This document shows, piece after piece, positions 1-6,526 of a stretch of DNA of 7,899 bases. How positions within the stretch are numbered: position 1 is the stretch's first letter; the number at the start of each line of letters is the position of its first letter. The stretch is taken from positions 1 to 7,899 of the forward strand of contig CACYEW010000108.1 in the NCBI GenBank assembly GCA_902773455.1. Reading direction: 5' to 3'. The notes below the pieces were generated by a model. That model was not told the origin of the DNA and did not search any database. It worked only from the letters and a program-made list of their open reading frames with translations. Made by a program: the position numbers and the translations under genes. This DNA is from an uncultured Ruminococcus sp. (lineage in GTDB: Bacteria; Bacillota; Clostridia; Oscillospirales; CAG-272).

Positions 1-9
1 ATATGCGAC

Positions 10-57
10 AAAAAACCGACTGAAGTCAGGAATGATCCTTGCCTCAGCCGGTTTTTT
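10..57. terminator. Bidirectional intrinsic terminator
   Basis: A hairpin with an A-tract on its left arm (10-15) and a matching T-tract on its right arm (52-57). The stem runs from the A/T tract through CCG/CGG (16-18 with 49-51) and, after one mismatch, CTGA/TCAG (20-23 with 44-47). An inner stem AGGA/TCCT (28-31 with 36-39) caps it. Because both arms end in A/T tracts it can end transcription from either side. It lies beyond the first terminator of the minus-strand cluster, so it is either a backup for that cluster or the end of a gene arriving from the left of the window. Confidence 0.8.
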
Positions 58-101
58 ATAAACTGTCCTTTAGGACACCTCGCGAAAGCGGCGTAAGATA
101 T
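58..101. repeat. Two small hairpins between terminators
   Basis: The short spacer between the two terminators holds TGTCC-TTTA-GGACA (64-77) and CGC-GAAA-GCG (81-90), the second a GNRA-type loop. They resemble the small hairpins of the 4717-4912 array (for example GTCC-TCC-GGAC there) but are not separated by the ATATCGCG octamer. No gene is visible here. Confidence 0.45.
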
Positions 102-151
102 AAAAAAACCGTTCGGTCCCCGTGAACGTTTCGACGGTGTCGGACGGTTTT
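102..151 (-). terminator. Intrinsic terminator of the ABC-F/GH36/NPCBM cluster
   Basis: Read on the minus strand, an AAAACCGTCCG-type arm pairs with a CGAACGGTTTT-type arm (105-116 with 140-151, including G-T wobbles), with an inner CCGT/ACGG stem (120-123 with 134-137). It is followed by a run of seven T (complement of 102-108). It begins just after the TAA stop of the NPCBM gene, whose stop codon lies in the T-rich stretch at 154-161. The opposite strand also has a T-tract, so it may work in both directions. Confidence 0.88.
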
Positions 152-158
152 GATTTTT

Positions 159-962
159 TTATTTTCCGGCTTTCTTCTTTTTTAACGCTGCCGTAACGGC
201 TGCCGCCGCCGCGAGCACGACCGCCGCCGCGACGATATAAACTGCCGGGTTTACGTTCTTCTCTTCTTTTACCGCCGGCTTTTCCGTTACGGCTTCGGTG
301 AGTTTTCCGGTCTTTTCTTCCGTTGCGGCTTCTTCGGTCAAAGGCTCTGTTTCTGTTTTTACCTCAGTTTGCTCCGTCGCCGCCGTGACGTCCCGTTCGC
401 CTTTGATCGCGGCCGATATCAGTCCGATATCGTCGGACGTGCTGAAAAGCGCCGCTCCGAGAGAGCCCCAGTCGCCGCTTATTCCGTCGCCTCCGTCGGT
501 CATCTCGATCCTCAGGAGCTTTGCGCCGGTCACGTCGAAGCTGATCGGCTCGGGGCGTTTTTTCGGCGTGATCTTCTCTGTCCTGAGCACGGTTTTGCCG
601 TCGACTTTGAAAATGAAATTCACGCTCGCCATCGTCACGTCGTAAAGCTCGCTCTCGGCCGTGCCGGGATACGCGTAAAACGTTCTGAAGCCTTTTCCCT
701 CTATATCGACCTCGATAAACACGTTTTTGCCGGGCGCGGCGTGCAGACACACGCCTTTTTCAAAATACAGATCGTATAACCACAGCTCCTCGCCCGCCAC
801 GTTTTCGTCACGCGAGGGTACGCCGCCGTTTGCGTCGGAGTATATCTCCGCCGCCTTCCATTCCATATCGCTGAGATAAGTTATCACAGATCCGTCCTCC
901 GCCGCGCGGCAGACCGCGGTCAGCGCCGCCGCGATAATAAGTATGGCAGCGATCTTTTTCAT
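159..962 (-). CDS. NPCBM-domain protein, secreted and C-terminally membrane-anchored
   Basis: A 267-residue exported protein, probably a carbohydrate-binding surface protein. Residues 1-20 form a signal peptide (MKK, then a hydrophobic run). Residues about 27-175 resemble the NPCBM/NEW2 beta-sandwich domain: an opening YLSDMEW (cf. YLSDLxW), a KGVCLHA segment around 69-75, a VDGKTVLRT strand near 120-128 and a closing LLRIEMTDGGDG. A Thr/Glu/Lys-rich linker (about 190-236) leads to an Ala/Val-rich membrane helix (about 239-260) and a KKKK tail, so the domain faces outward. NPCBM domains usually accompany glycoside hydrolases; here no catalytic domain is present, but the gene overlaps the upstream GH36 gene by 4 bases (ATGA). 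Its ribosome site AAAGGTGA lies inside the end of GH36, six bases before the ATG, supporting this start and translational coupling. NPCBM assignment is by pattern only; ligand unknown. Confidence 0.78.
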   Translation of the reverse strand: MKKIAAILIIAAALTAVCRAAEDGSVITYLSDMEWKAAEIYSDANGGVPSRDENVAGEELWLYDLYFEKGVCLHAAPGKNVFIEVDIEGKGFRTFYAYPGTAESELYDVTMASVNFIFKVDGKTVLRTEKITPKKRPEPISFDVTGAKLLRIEMTDGGDGISGDWGSLGAALFSTSDDIGLISAAIKGERDVTAATEQTEVKTETEPLTEEAATEEKTGKLTEAVTEKPAVKEEKNVNPAVYIVAAAVVLAAAAAVTAALKKKKAGK

Positions 963-3100
963 CTGCCGTCACCTTTATATCTTTCAATGAATATCAGAGC
1001 CGACGAGCCGGGAAGCTCGAGCGTCACGCGGAAACCGGCCGAAAGCGCTTCTCCGCTCAATACCGCGTCGATATTGCCGTCGCAGTCCTTGACCGAGTAT
1101 TTTACGCCCGGTTTTGCGTGTATGCAGAGCGTTTGTTCGGTTTTTTTGTTATTCTCCGCGCGGAAAACGAGCACGGCTCCTTTATCGGAGTCTTCGTCGA
1201 AATATTCCCAGGCGCGCCATACGTTATTCTTTTTGCTTACCTTAGTAAGCGGATAGAAGTCGGAGTAGAAAAGCTCCGAAAGCTTTTTCCACTCGCCGAT
1301 CTCTTTGGTCACGAGATCCCACGGCGTGCTTTTGCTTATCGTGGGGACGTTTACGTTTATCCACGGCGCCATGCAGGAGCGGAATCTGTATTCGGTTATC
1401 TCTTCGCCCGCGTTCACCTGAAGCTTGAAATACGGGAACCACGAGGAAAGCGAAAGCAAGACCGCCTGCCGCTCGTCGTAACCGCCGGCTCTGCCGTCCC
1501 AGAAATCGCTTATATGGAGCGGCACGGCGCGGCGCATCGTTTCAAGATCGTTTCTGCCGCCGCCGGAGGCGCAGGAATCTATCGTCATATCGGGATATTT
1601 TTCGAGTATCATATCCCACAGCGCAAGATATCCCGCCGCGTATTTGTTCTCCGTCATACCGGTCCTGTCCCTGCCGTCGCAGGCGCTCCACACGGGAGCC
1701 GGATCGACGTTGAAATCCTGCCGGTACATATCTATGCCGCCCTCGTCGAGAACGGCCGTTATCCTGCCGTAAAGCCACGCGCGAAGCTCTTCGTTTCCGA
1801 GATCTGCGAGCTGTCCTTCGAGCCACGAACCGCCCGCGGCGGTGCCGAGGAACCATTCGGGCTTGAAATCGGGGTTCGCTTCGAGGAATTTGTCTTTATC
1901 GCACCGCACGACCTCCGGCTCGAACCACAGAAGAGTTTTTCCGCCGTTGCCGTGCATCAGCTCCGAGACCTCCGCGAATTTGTCGGGGAACGCCTCCGTA
2001 TTGACCTTCCACGTGCCCGTTTCGGGCCAGCCGCAGGCTTTGTTTTCGGCGTTGACGTACCATCCGGCGTCGAGCCATAAATAATCGAGCTTTATACCGT
2101 GGCGCAGATACGAATTCGCCGTTCTCGTGAGCGCATGGGTCGTCATGCCCTGTACGACGGAGCCCCATCCGGTTGCGGGCCGGATCGGATCGCCTTTTGA
2201 ATCCTTACGCATATTGCATTCGATGAACCATCTTCTCCAGAGGTTCATGCTTGCCGCTTCGTCGCGGCTGGCGTGATAAAGGAAAGCCGCAAGCGGCGTG
2301 CGTACCGTTTCGCCCGGCGCAAGATACGAGGCGAATTTGTTTTGTCCGGCGGTGACTTTCGTATTCATACCGTCTTTGCCGTTGAATTCCGCTCTCCAGC
2401 ATCCCGGCCAGCCTACGGCGATGAACACGCCGCCGTCGCCGTACTCCAGATTGAAATAAGGAAATTCGCCGTGAGTCGGTCTGCCCGACGTCGACGATTT
2501 TTTCACGGTCTTTTTCGAAAGATCCGTCGAATACGGCGCGTACATATCGCCGAGATCGCCGCTTATGCCTTTAAGCACGGGCTTTTCGCCCTCAAAGGTC
2601 GCGTCTATCGCGTTTACGTCGCTGAACACGCCGGTGTTTTCATTCGTTTCGTTGGCTATGTAAACGGTCCATTCGCACGCGTCGAACGTATTATACGACT
2701 TTGCTTTTACCGTAAAAACGGCGCCGCTGTCTTTATGAAGGAATCTGACCGTAAAAGCGAGGCCGTCCGGTTCTTCGGTCTTTTCTTCGGATATTTTATC
2801 AAAGCCTTCGCCGAAGCCCTTGACCTTTTCGTTTTCGTATTTGAAAGAAAACGGGAACGTTTCGGGATATTCAAGATATGATTCGATACGTTTCATCGCT
2901 TTTTCTCCGTATTCGTCGTATTTACGCGCTTCTTCCGTCGCCGCTTCGGTTTCGTTTCCGGTCTCTTTTGCGGTCTCTTTTCCCGTTTCGGTCTCCGTTT
3001 CGGAAACCGGGCTTCCCGTCGCTGCCGGAACGTTCTCACGCGTACAGCCGCCGATCAGCAGCAGCGCGGCGAGAAGCGCGGTCAAAAACCCTTTTTTCAT
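959..3100 (-). CDS. Secreted GH36 alpha-galactosidase-type lipoprotein
   Basis: A 713-residue lipoprotein of glycoside hydrolase family 36, which removes terminal alpha-linked galactose (or alpha-GalNAc in some members) with retention. The signal peptide ends in the lipobox LIGGC with Cys19 as lipid anchor. A Thr/Glu-rich spacer (about 33-58) follows, then an N-terminal beta-supersandwich (about 80-290), a TIM barrel (about 310-605) and a C-terminal beta domain (about 620-713). Visible motifs are YLWLDAGWY (340-348), LWFEPEVV (391-398), YRQDFN (459-464) with Asp462 as likely nucleophile, CASGGGR (510-516), and SDFWD (531-535) with Asp532 as likely acid/base. Length fits the family plus lipid anchor and linker. 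It probably acts on the outer face of the membrane. Its ATG overlaps the ABC-F stop by 4 bases and has only a weak ribosome site, so it likely depends on coupling. No sugar transporter is seen nearby. Exact substrate cannot be read from sequence. Confidence 0.92.
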   Translation of the reverse strand: MKKGFLTALLAALLLIGGCTRENVPAATGSPVSETETETGKETAKETGNETEAATEEARKYDEYGEKAMKRIESYLEYPETFPFSFKYENEKVKGFGEGFDKISEEKTEEPDGLAFTVRFLHKDSGAVFTVKAKSYNTFDACEWTVYIANETNENTGVFSDVNAIDATFEGEKPVLKGISGDLGDMYAPYSTDLSKKTVKKSSTSGRPTHGEFPYFNLEYGDGGVFIAVGWPGCWRAEFNGKDGMNTKVTAGQNKFASYLAPGETVRTPLAAFLYHASRDEAASMNLWRRWFIECNMRKDSKGDPIRPATGWGSVVQGMTTHALTRTANSYLRHGIKLDYLWLDAGWYVNAENKACGWPETGTWKVNTEAFPDKFAEVSELMHGNGGKTLLWFEPEVVRCDKDKFLEANPDFKPEWFLGTAAGGSWLEGQLADLGNEELRAWLYGRITAVLDEGGIDMYRQDFNVDPAPVWSACDGRDRTGMTENKYAAGYLALWDMILEKYPDMTIDSCASGGGRNDLETMRRAVPLHISDFWDGRAGGYDERQAVLLSLSSWFPYFKLQVNAGEEITEYRFRSCMAPWINVNVPTISKSTPWDLVTKEIGEWKKLSELFYSDFYPLTKVSKKNNVWRAWEYFDEDSDKGAVLVFRAENNKKTEQTLCIHAKPGVKYSVKDCDGNIDAVLSGEALSAGFRVTLELPGSSALIFIERYKGDGR

Positions 3101-4686
3101 TTTTTCGTGTCTTCGAGATATTCGTCGTAGGTCTGGAGCTTATCGTAGAACGAGCCCGCGGTCACGTCGATTATACGGTTCGCGACGGTCTGGTTGAGCT
3201 GATGGTCGCGCGAGCAGAAGAGTATCGACTCGGGAAAGCGCGTCATGCCGTTATTGAGCGCCGTGATCGATTCGAGGTCGAGGTGGTTCGTCGGTTCGTC
3301 CATGATCAGCACGTTCGCGCCCGAAAGCATCATGCGGCAGAGCATACAGCGCACTTTTTCGCCGCCGGAGAGGACTCTCGCTTCTTTGAGCGCCTCGTCG
3401 CCGGAAAACAGCAGCTTGCCGAGCCAGCCGCGCACGTCGGATTCGTAGGTCAGAGTCGAGCAGTTTCTTATCCAGTCGACGAGGTTTTCCTCGTGGCCGT
3501 CGAAATATTCGGAGTTATCCTGCGGCAGATACGAGAATTTCGTCGTTACGCCCCATTTGTAGGAGCCGGAATCCGGTTCCATCTCGCCTGTGAGTATCCT
3601 GAAAAGCGTCGTTCTCGCTATCGGGTCGTCGCCGACGAAAGCGACCTTGTCGCGCGGGCGGAGAATGAAGCTGACGTTGTCGAGCACGAGTCTGCCGCCG
3701 ACCGTTTTGCTCAGATTTTTTACTTCGAGCAGGTCGTTGCCGATGGAACGCGACGGCTCAAAGCTGATGAACGGAAATCTGCGCGAGGAAACGGGCATTT
3801 CAAAAAGGTTGATCGATTCGAGCAGCTTTTTGCGCGAGGTCGCCTGCTTGGATTTGGATGCGTTCGCGGAGAACCTCTGGATGAATTCCTGAAGCTCTTT
3901 CGCCTTCTGCTCGTTCTTCTTGTTCTGCTCGCGCATCTGTCTCTGTCTTATCTGCGTGTATTCGAACCAGAAATCGTAGTTGCCGACGGTCATCGTTATC
4001 TTGCCGAAGTCCACGTCGACTATATGAGTGCAGACGTTATTCAGAAAGTGACGGTCGTGAGATACGACTATGACGGTGCTGTTCAGATCGGCTAAAAAGT
4101 CCTCGAGCCAGTTGACCGTCACGAGGTCGAGACCGTTCGTCGGCTCGTCCATCAGCAGTATGTCGGGATTGCCGAAAAGCGCCTGGGCGAGAAGCACCTT
4201 GACTTTCTGCTGTTCGGAAAGCTCCGCCATGAGCATATAATGGTATTCGTCGGTTATGCCGAGATCGTTCAAGAGCATTTCGGCGTCCGATTCGCAGGTA
4301 TAACCGCCGAGCTCGGCGAACTTTTCTTCAAGCTCGCCGGCTCTTACGCCGTCTTCCTCCGTCATTTCTTCTTTTGAATAGATCTCGTCGCGCTCGTCGG
4401 AGATCTTAACGAGCTCCGGATTGCCTAAAAGCACGGTACGGAGCGCCGTGCAGTCGTTATAAGCGAAGTGATCCTGCTTCAATACCGAAAGGCGCTCGTT
4501 CGGCGTTTTATAAACCTCGCCTTTCGTCGGCTCGAGCTCGCCCGACAGTATTTTCAGATACGTCGATTTGCCGGCGCCGTTCGCGCCGATTATGCCGTAG
4601 CAGTTGCCGCGTGTAAACTGCAGATCGGCGCCCGCGAAAAGCGTCCTTCCGCCGAACTGTAAAGATACGTTGTTTGTTCCTATCAT
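3097..4686 (-). CDS. ABC-F family ATPase (YbiT-like), asymmetric ATP sites
   Basis: A soluble protein of 529 residues with two ABC domains and no membrane segments; ABC-F proteins bind the ribosomal E site and act on stalled or slow ribosomes, and some give antibiotic resistance. Domain 1 has Walker A GANGAGKST (34-42), a signature changed to LSEQQ (156-160), Walker B ILLMDEP (176-182) and switch His210. A charged interdomain linker (about 241-295) is the P-site tRNA-contacting region of the family. Domain 2 has a broken Walker A, GDDPIARTT (352-360), an intact LSGGE (439-443), Walker B VLIMDEP (459-465), and Arg493 where the switch His is expected. The start at 4686 is chosen because homology begins there (MIGTNNVSLQFGG) and AAGGA (4698-4702) lies 11 bases upstream; an in-frame ATG at 4785 would add 33 residues translated from the repeat array. 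It overlaps the GH36 gene by 4 bases. Resistance or housekeeping role cannot be decided. Confidence 0.94.
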   Translation of the reverse strand: MIGTNNVSLQFGGRTLFAGADLQFTRGNCYGIIGANGAGKSTYLKILSGELEPTKGEVYKTPNERLSVLKQDHFAYNDCTALRTVLLGNPELVKISDERDEIYSKEEMTEEDGVRAGELEEKFAELGGYTCESDAEMLLNDLGITDEYHYMLMAELSEQQKVKVLLAQALFGNPDILLMDEPTNGLDLVTVNWLEDFLADLNSTVIVVSHDRHFLNNVCTHIVDVDFGKITMTVGNYDFWFEYTQIRQRQMREQNKKNEQKAKELQEFIQRFSANASKSKQATSRKKLLESINLFEMPVSSRRFPFISFEPSRSIGNDLLEVKNLSKTVGGRLVLDNVSFILRPRDKVAFVGDDPIARTTLFRILTGEMEPDSGSYKWGVTTKFSYLPQDNSEYFDGHEENLVDWIRNCSTLTYESDVRGWLGKLLFSGDEALKEARVLSGGEKVRCMLCRMMLSGANVLIMDEPTNHLDLESITALNNGMTRFPESILFCSRDHQLNQTVANRIIDVTAGSFYDKLQTYDEYLEDTKK

Positions 4687-4697
4687 CGGTCGTACCG

Positions 4698-4702
4698 TCC
4701 TT
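4698..4702 (-). promoter_or_regulatory. Ribosome binding site deciding the ABC-F start
   Basis: Minus-strand AAGGA, followed by 11 bases to the ATG at 4686. It is the only Shine-Dalgarno-like sequence near the point where ABC-F similarity begins, and supports the shorter 529-residue protein over the reading that starts at 4785 inside the hairpin array. Confidence 0.6.
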
Positions 4703-4716
4703 ATTTCTTTTTTCTC

Positions 4717-4912
4717 ATTTGCGAAGCAAATATATCGCGTTCCCGCAGGGGAATATATCGCGTTTACAAGGCAAACATATCGCATTCCCGACTGGGAATA
4801 TATCGCCTTTTAAGCGATATGTCCTCCGGACGCGATATACTTTTGCACAATAGCCGCGGCGAGGCGTGCAAAATCGCGATATGCCTGCCGACGCGATATG
4901 CGCCTGCGGCGC
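4717..4912. repeat. Nested inverted array of ATATCGCG octamers and mini-hairpins
   Basis: Eight near-identical octamers: ATATCGC(G/A/C) at 4732-4739, 4755-4762, 4777-4784 and 4800-4807, then the inverted form (C/A)GCGATAT at 4813-4820, 4831-4838, 4875-4882 and 4892-4899. The first four are spaced 22-23 bases apart. Between and around them sit short hairpins of different sequence: ATTTGC-GAA-GCAAAT (4717-4731), TTCCC-GCAG-GGGAA (4740-4753), an imperfect GTTT..AAAC (4762-4776), TTCCC-GACT-GGGAA (4785-4798), GTCC-TCC-GGAC (4821-4831), TTTTGCAC..GTGCAAAA with a 17-base loop (4841-4873) and GCGCC-TGC-GGCGC (4900-4912). The two halves mirror around TTTTAA (4808-4813), so octamers can pair 4-to-1', 3-to-2' and so on, with hairpins branching from each level. 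It fills most of the 251-base gap between antiporter and ABC-F. I do not recognise a named family; an intergenic palindromic repeat or a structured mRNA leader are both possible. Confidence 0.85.
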
Positions 4913-4922
4913 GTGATCTTTT

Positions 4923-4954
4923 ATTATACTACCATACTCAGCCCTTTTTGTCAA
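4923..4954 (-). promoter_or_regulatory. Candidate promoter for the ABC-F cluster
   Basis: On the minus strand TTGACA (4949-4954) overlaps the last codons of the antiporter and TATAAT lies at 4923-4928. The 20-base spacing is longer than the usual 16-18; TAGTAT three bases earlier would give 17 with a weaker -10. If active, the mRNA would start near 4915 and carry the whole hairpin array as a leader of roughly 230 bases. No intrinsic terminator separates the antiporter from this cluster, so read-through is the alternative. Confidence 0.42.
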
Positions 4955-6134
4955 GCGGCTGTTTTTTCTCGACCGTTATCTCTCCGGCGCCCTGAAGCGT
5001 GAGCTTCGTTATGACGGGACCCGTGAGCTCGTAGATCAGCGTCGCGCACAAAACGACGGCGCGTATATCGTCGGCGTACGCCGGAACGATGGATTGCGCG
5101 ACCACGGTCAGACCTATCGCAACGCCCGCCTGCGGTATCAGAGCGGGTCCGAGATATCTCTTGACGTTTTTCGGCGCCTTCATTATCACCGCGCCGAGCC
5201 ACGCTCCGGACACCTTGCCTATTATTCTGACGACGACGTAGATTATTCCGATAAGTCCGATCTCCGGTATCTTTGTTATGTCGAGAGCCGCGCCGCTCGT
5301 TGCGAAGAAAAGCAGAAACAGAGCCGGCGTGACCGAATCGGCGACGCTTAATATACTGTCGGATTCGTCGCTTGTGTTGCAGAGCGCCATTCCGCACGCC
5401 ATGCATGCGAGCAGAGACGAAAGACCGAGCATATCCGACACGCCCGCGCAGGCGAAGACAATGCCGACGGTTATGATCTGCCTGTTGCCCGGCTTTTTGA
5501 AAAAGCGCATGGGTATCTTGAAAAGCAGTCCGCAGACCGCGCCGAGAAGCAGCGCGCCGAATATCTGCAAAAGCGGCATATATACCGTACTCGCTTCGAA
5601 TTTTCCGCCGCCGACCACAGAGGCTATCGCCACGCAGATCGAAAACGCCATCAGCGCGACCGCGTCGTCGAGCGCGACGACCGATACGAGCGTATCCGTG
5701 ACCGGACCTTTCGCGGCGTACTGTTTTATGACCATCAGAGTCGCCGCCGGAGCGGTCGCCGCCGCTATCGCGCCGAGGATTATCGAAAGCTGAGGATCGG
5801 TGCCGACCGCAAGAAGCGCTCCCTGCACGGCGAACACGGCGAGGACCGATTCGAATATCGCGATCACGACCGGCGTCATACCGACCTTTTTCAGATACGA
5901 CCGCTTGAAGCCGCAGCCTATCGTGAACGCTATGAAAGAAAGCGCCATTTCGGAAATGACGTTGAAATCGTTCACGGTCTGCTGAGGTATGACGTTAAGT
6001 ACGTGCGGGCCGAGCACGAGTCCCGCGACGAGATAGCCGGTGACGTTCGGCAGTTTGATCAGCTTTGCAAGTCTGCCGAACAACAGCCCGGACAAGAGAA
6101 GTATGCCGAGGTATATCAAAGTATTGAGCTGCAA
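4938..6134 (-). CDS. Cation:proton antiporter, CPA2 type, no regulatory tail
   Basis: A 398-residue polytopic membrane protein with about 11-12 hydrophobic helices, exchanging Na+ or K+ for protons. CPA2 marks are KLPNVTGYLVAGLVLGP (27-43), the TAPAATLMV stretch of a broken helix (127-135), the paired aspartates VALDDAVAL with Asp156-Asp157, FATSGAALDI (277-286), a conserved Arg303 in VVRIIGK, and PQAGVAIGL (334-342). A DD pair, as in NapA/NhaA-type exchangers, suggests electrogenic exchange rather than the QD of Kef channels. It ends soon after the last helix: the TrkA-N/RCK domain of KefB/KefC is absent. Translation starts at a TTG (6132-6134) with AAGAAGG eight bases upstream, lying directly after the stop of the P-II-like gene. 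The ion and physiological role (pH, Na+ or K+ balance) are inferred; family assignment is firm. Confidence 0.92.
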   Translation of the reverse strand: MQLNTLIYLGILLLSGLLFGRLAKLIKLPNVTGYLVAGLVLGPHVLNVIPQQTVNDFNVISEMALSFIAFTIGCGFKRSYLKKVGMTPVVIAIFESVLAVFAVQGALLAVGTDPQLSIILGAIAAATAPAATLMVIKQYAAKGPVTDTLVSVVALDDAVALMAFSICVAIASVVGGGKFEASTVYMPLLQIFGALLLGAVCGLLFKIPMRFFKKPGNRQIITVGIVFACAGVSDMLGLSSLLACMACGMALCNTSDESDSILSVADSVTPALFLLFFATSGAALDITKIPEIGLIGIIYVVVRIIGKVSGAWLGAVIMKAPKNVKRYLGPALIPQAGVAIGLTVVAQSIVPAYADDIRAVVLCATLIYELTGPVITKLTLQGAGEITVEKKQPLDKKG

Positions 6135-6142
6135 GAAAAAAA

Positions 6143-6149
6143 CCTTCTT
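6143..6149 (-). promoter_or_regulatory. Ribosome binding site supporting a TTG start
   Basis: Minus-strand AAGAAGG located between the TGA of the P-II-like gene and the TTG at 6132-6134, eight bases before it. The antiporter reading frame has no ATG nearby and the family's N-terminus begins here, so TTG initiation is well supported. The rare start codon may set the ratio of antiporter to P-II-like protein. Confidence 0.7.
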
Positions 6150-6497
6150 TCAATCTATGTGAGTGATCCCTTCAATGTAAAGAAGGGGAACGCCGAACAT
6201 TATCGCGCTGTCCGGCTCGGAAAGATCTCCGACTACCTGCCTTACCGCTTCTTTCGCCCTTTCGGCCGTCGCGGCGTCGCAGGCGGTGAATATCGTTTTG
6301 CTCTCGGCGTGGCCTCCGCCGAAAAACGCTCTGAAGCTGCTTATGAAATGACTTTCCTCTTTATCGGCGAGCTCGTGCGCCATACCGATCGAATTCACGA
6401 CCGTGGCTCCTCCGACGCCGCGGTTTTTGAATTCGTCAAGCAGTTTGTCGAGCAGTTCCGTTTTGTTCAACACTATAAAAAGCACCTGATCGTACAT
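6150..6497 (-). CDS. P-II-like small regulatory protein
   Basis: A 115-residue soluble protein with the order of the P-II superfamily (ferredoxin-like beta-alpha-beta, twice): strand VLFIVLN (5-11), helix 12-26, strand GATVVNS (30-36), a loop region (about 37-65), strand KTIFTAC (67-73), helix TAERAKEAVRQVV (77-89), and a final IMFGVP strand (99-104). P-II-like proteins form trimers that bind small effectors and control transporters or enzymes by direct contact. The classical GlnB uridylylation-site T-loop is not obvious, so this is a P-II-like relative rather than GlnB/GlnK. It is the first gene of a two-gene unit, 15 bases from the antiporter, suggesting that it regulates or senses for it. 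CAGGAGG eight bases before the ATG is a near-ideal ribosome site. Effector unknown; a CutA-like role is less likely given context. Confidence 0.75.
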   Translation of the reverse strand: MYDQVLFIVLNKTELLDKLLDEFKNRGVGGATVVNSIGMAHELADKEESHFISSFRAFFGGGHAESKTIFTACDAATAERAKEAVRQVVGDLSEPDSAIMFGVPLLYIEGITHID

Positions 6498-6505
6498 TGT
6501 ACAAG

Positions 6506-6512
6506 CCTCCTG
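6506..6512 (-). promoter_or_regulatory. Strong ribosome binding site of the P-II-like gene
   Basis: Minus-strand CAGGAGG with an eight-base gap to the ATG at 6495-6497. It confirms this start and predicts high expression of the small protein compared with the TTG-started antiporter. Confidence 0.85.
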
Positions 6513-6526
6513 TTACGTTTTGTTAT

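Noticed and set aside
1118..2080. Plus-strand open frame opposite GH36
   Set aside because: It is antisense to the catalytic barrel of GH36, and its composition is that of a shadow frame.
2878..4095. Long open frame on the plus strand opposite ABC-F and GH36
   Set aside because: It runs antisense across the end of a clearly conserved ABC-F gene and the start of GH36, is Arg/Phe/Val-rich in the way of mirror frames, and has no ribosome site or recognisable motif.
4687..4785. N-terminal extension of ABC-F by 33 residues from the ATG at 4785
   Set aside because: The extra residues are translated repeat array, lie before the point where ABC-F similarity starts, and have no ribosome site, whereas AAGGA precedes the ATG at 4686.
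4717..4912. CRISPR array
   Set aside because: The constant unit is only 8 bases, the spacers are self-complementary hairpins of uneven length, orientation flips midway, and no cas gene is near.
4715..4954. Small 79-codon minus-strand frame across the hairpin array
   Set aside because: Its product is repeated translation of the octamers and hairpins (DIFPxGNAI-type repeats); it overlaps the antiporter end and has no ribosome site.
6492..6502. GTACA-T-TGTAC inverted repeat over the P-II start codon
   Set aside because: Arms of five with a one-base centre cannot form an RNA hairpin, and such short palindromes are common by chance.
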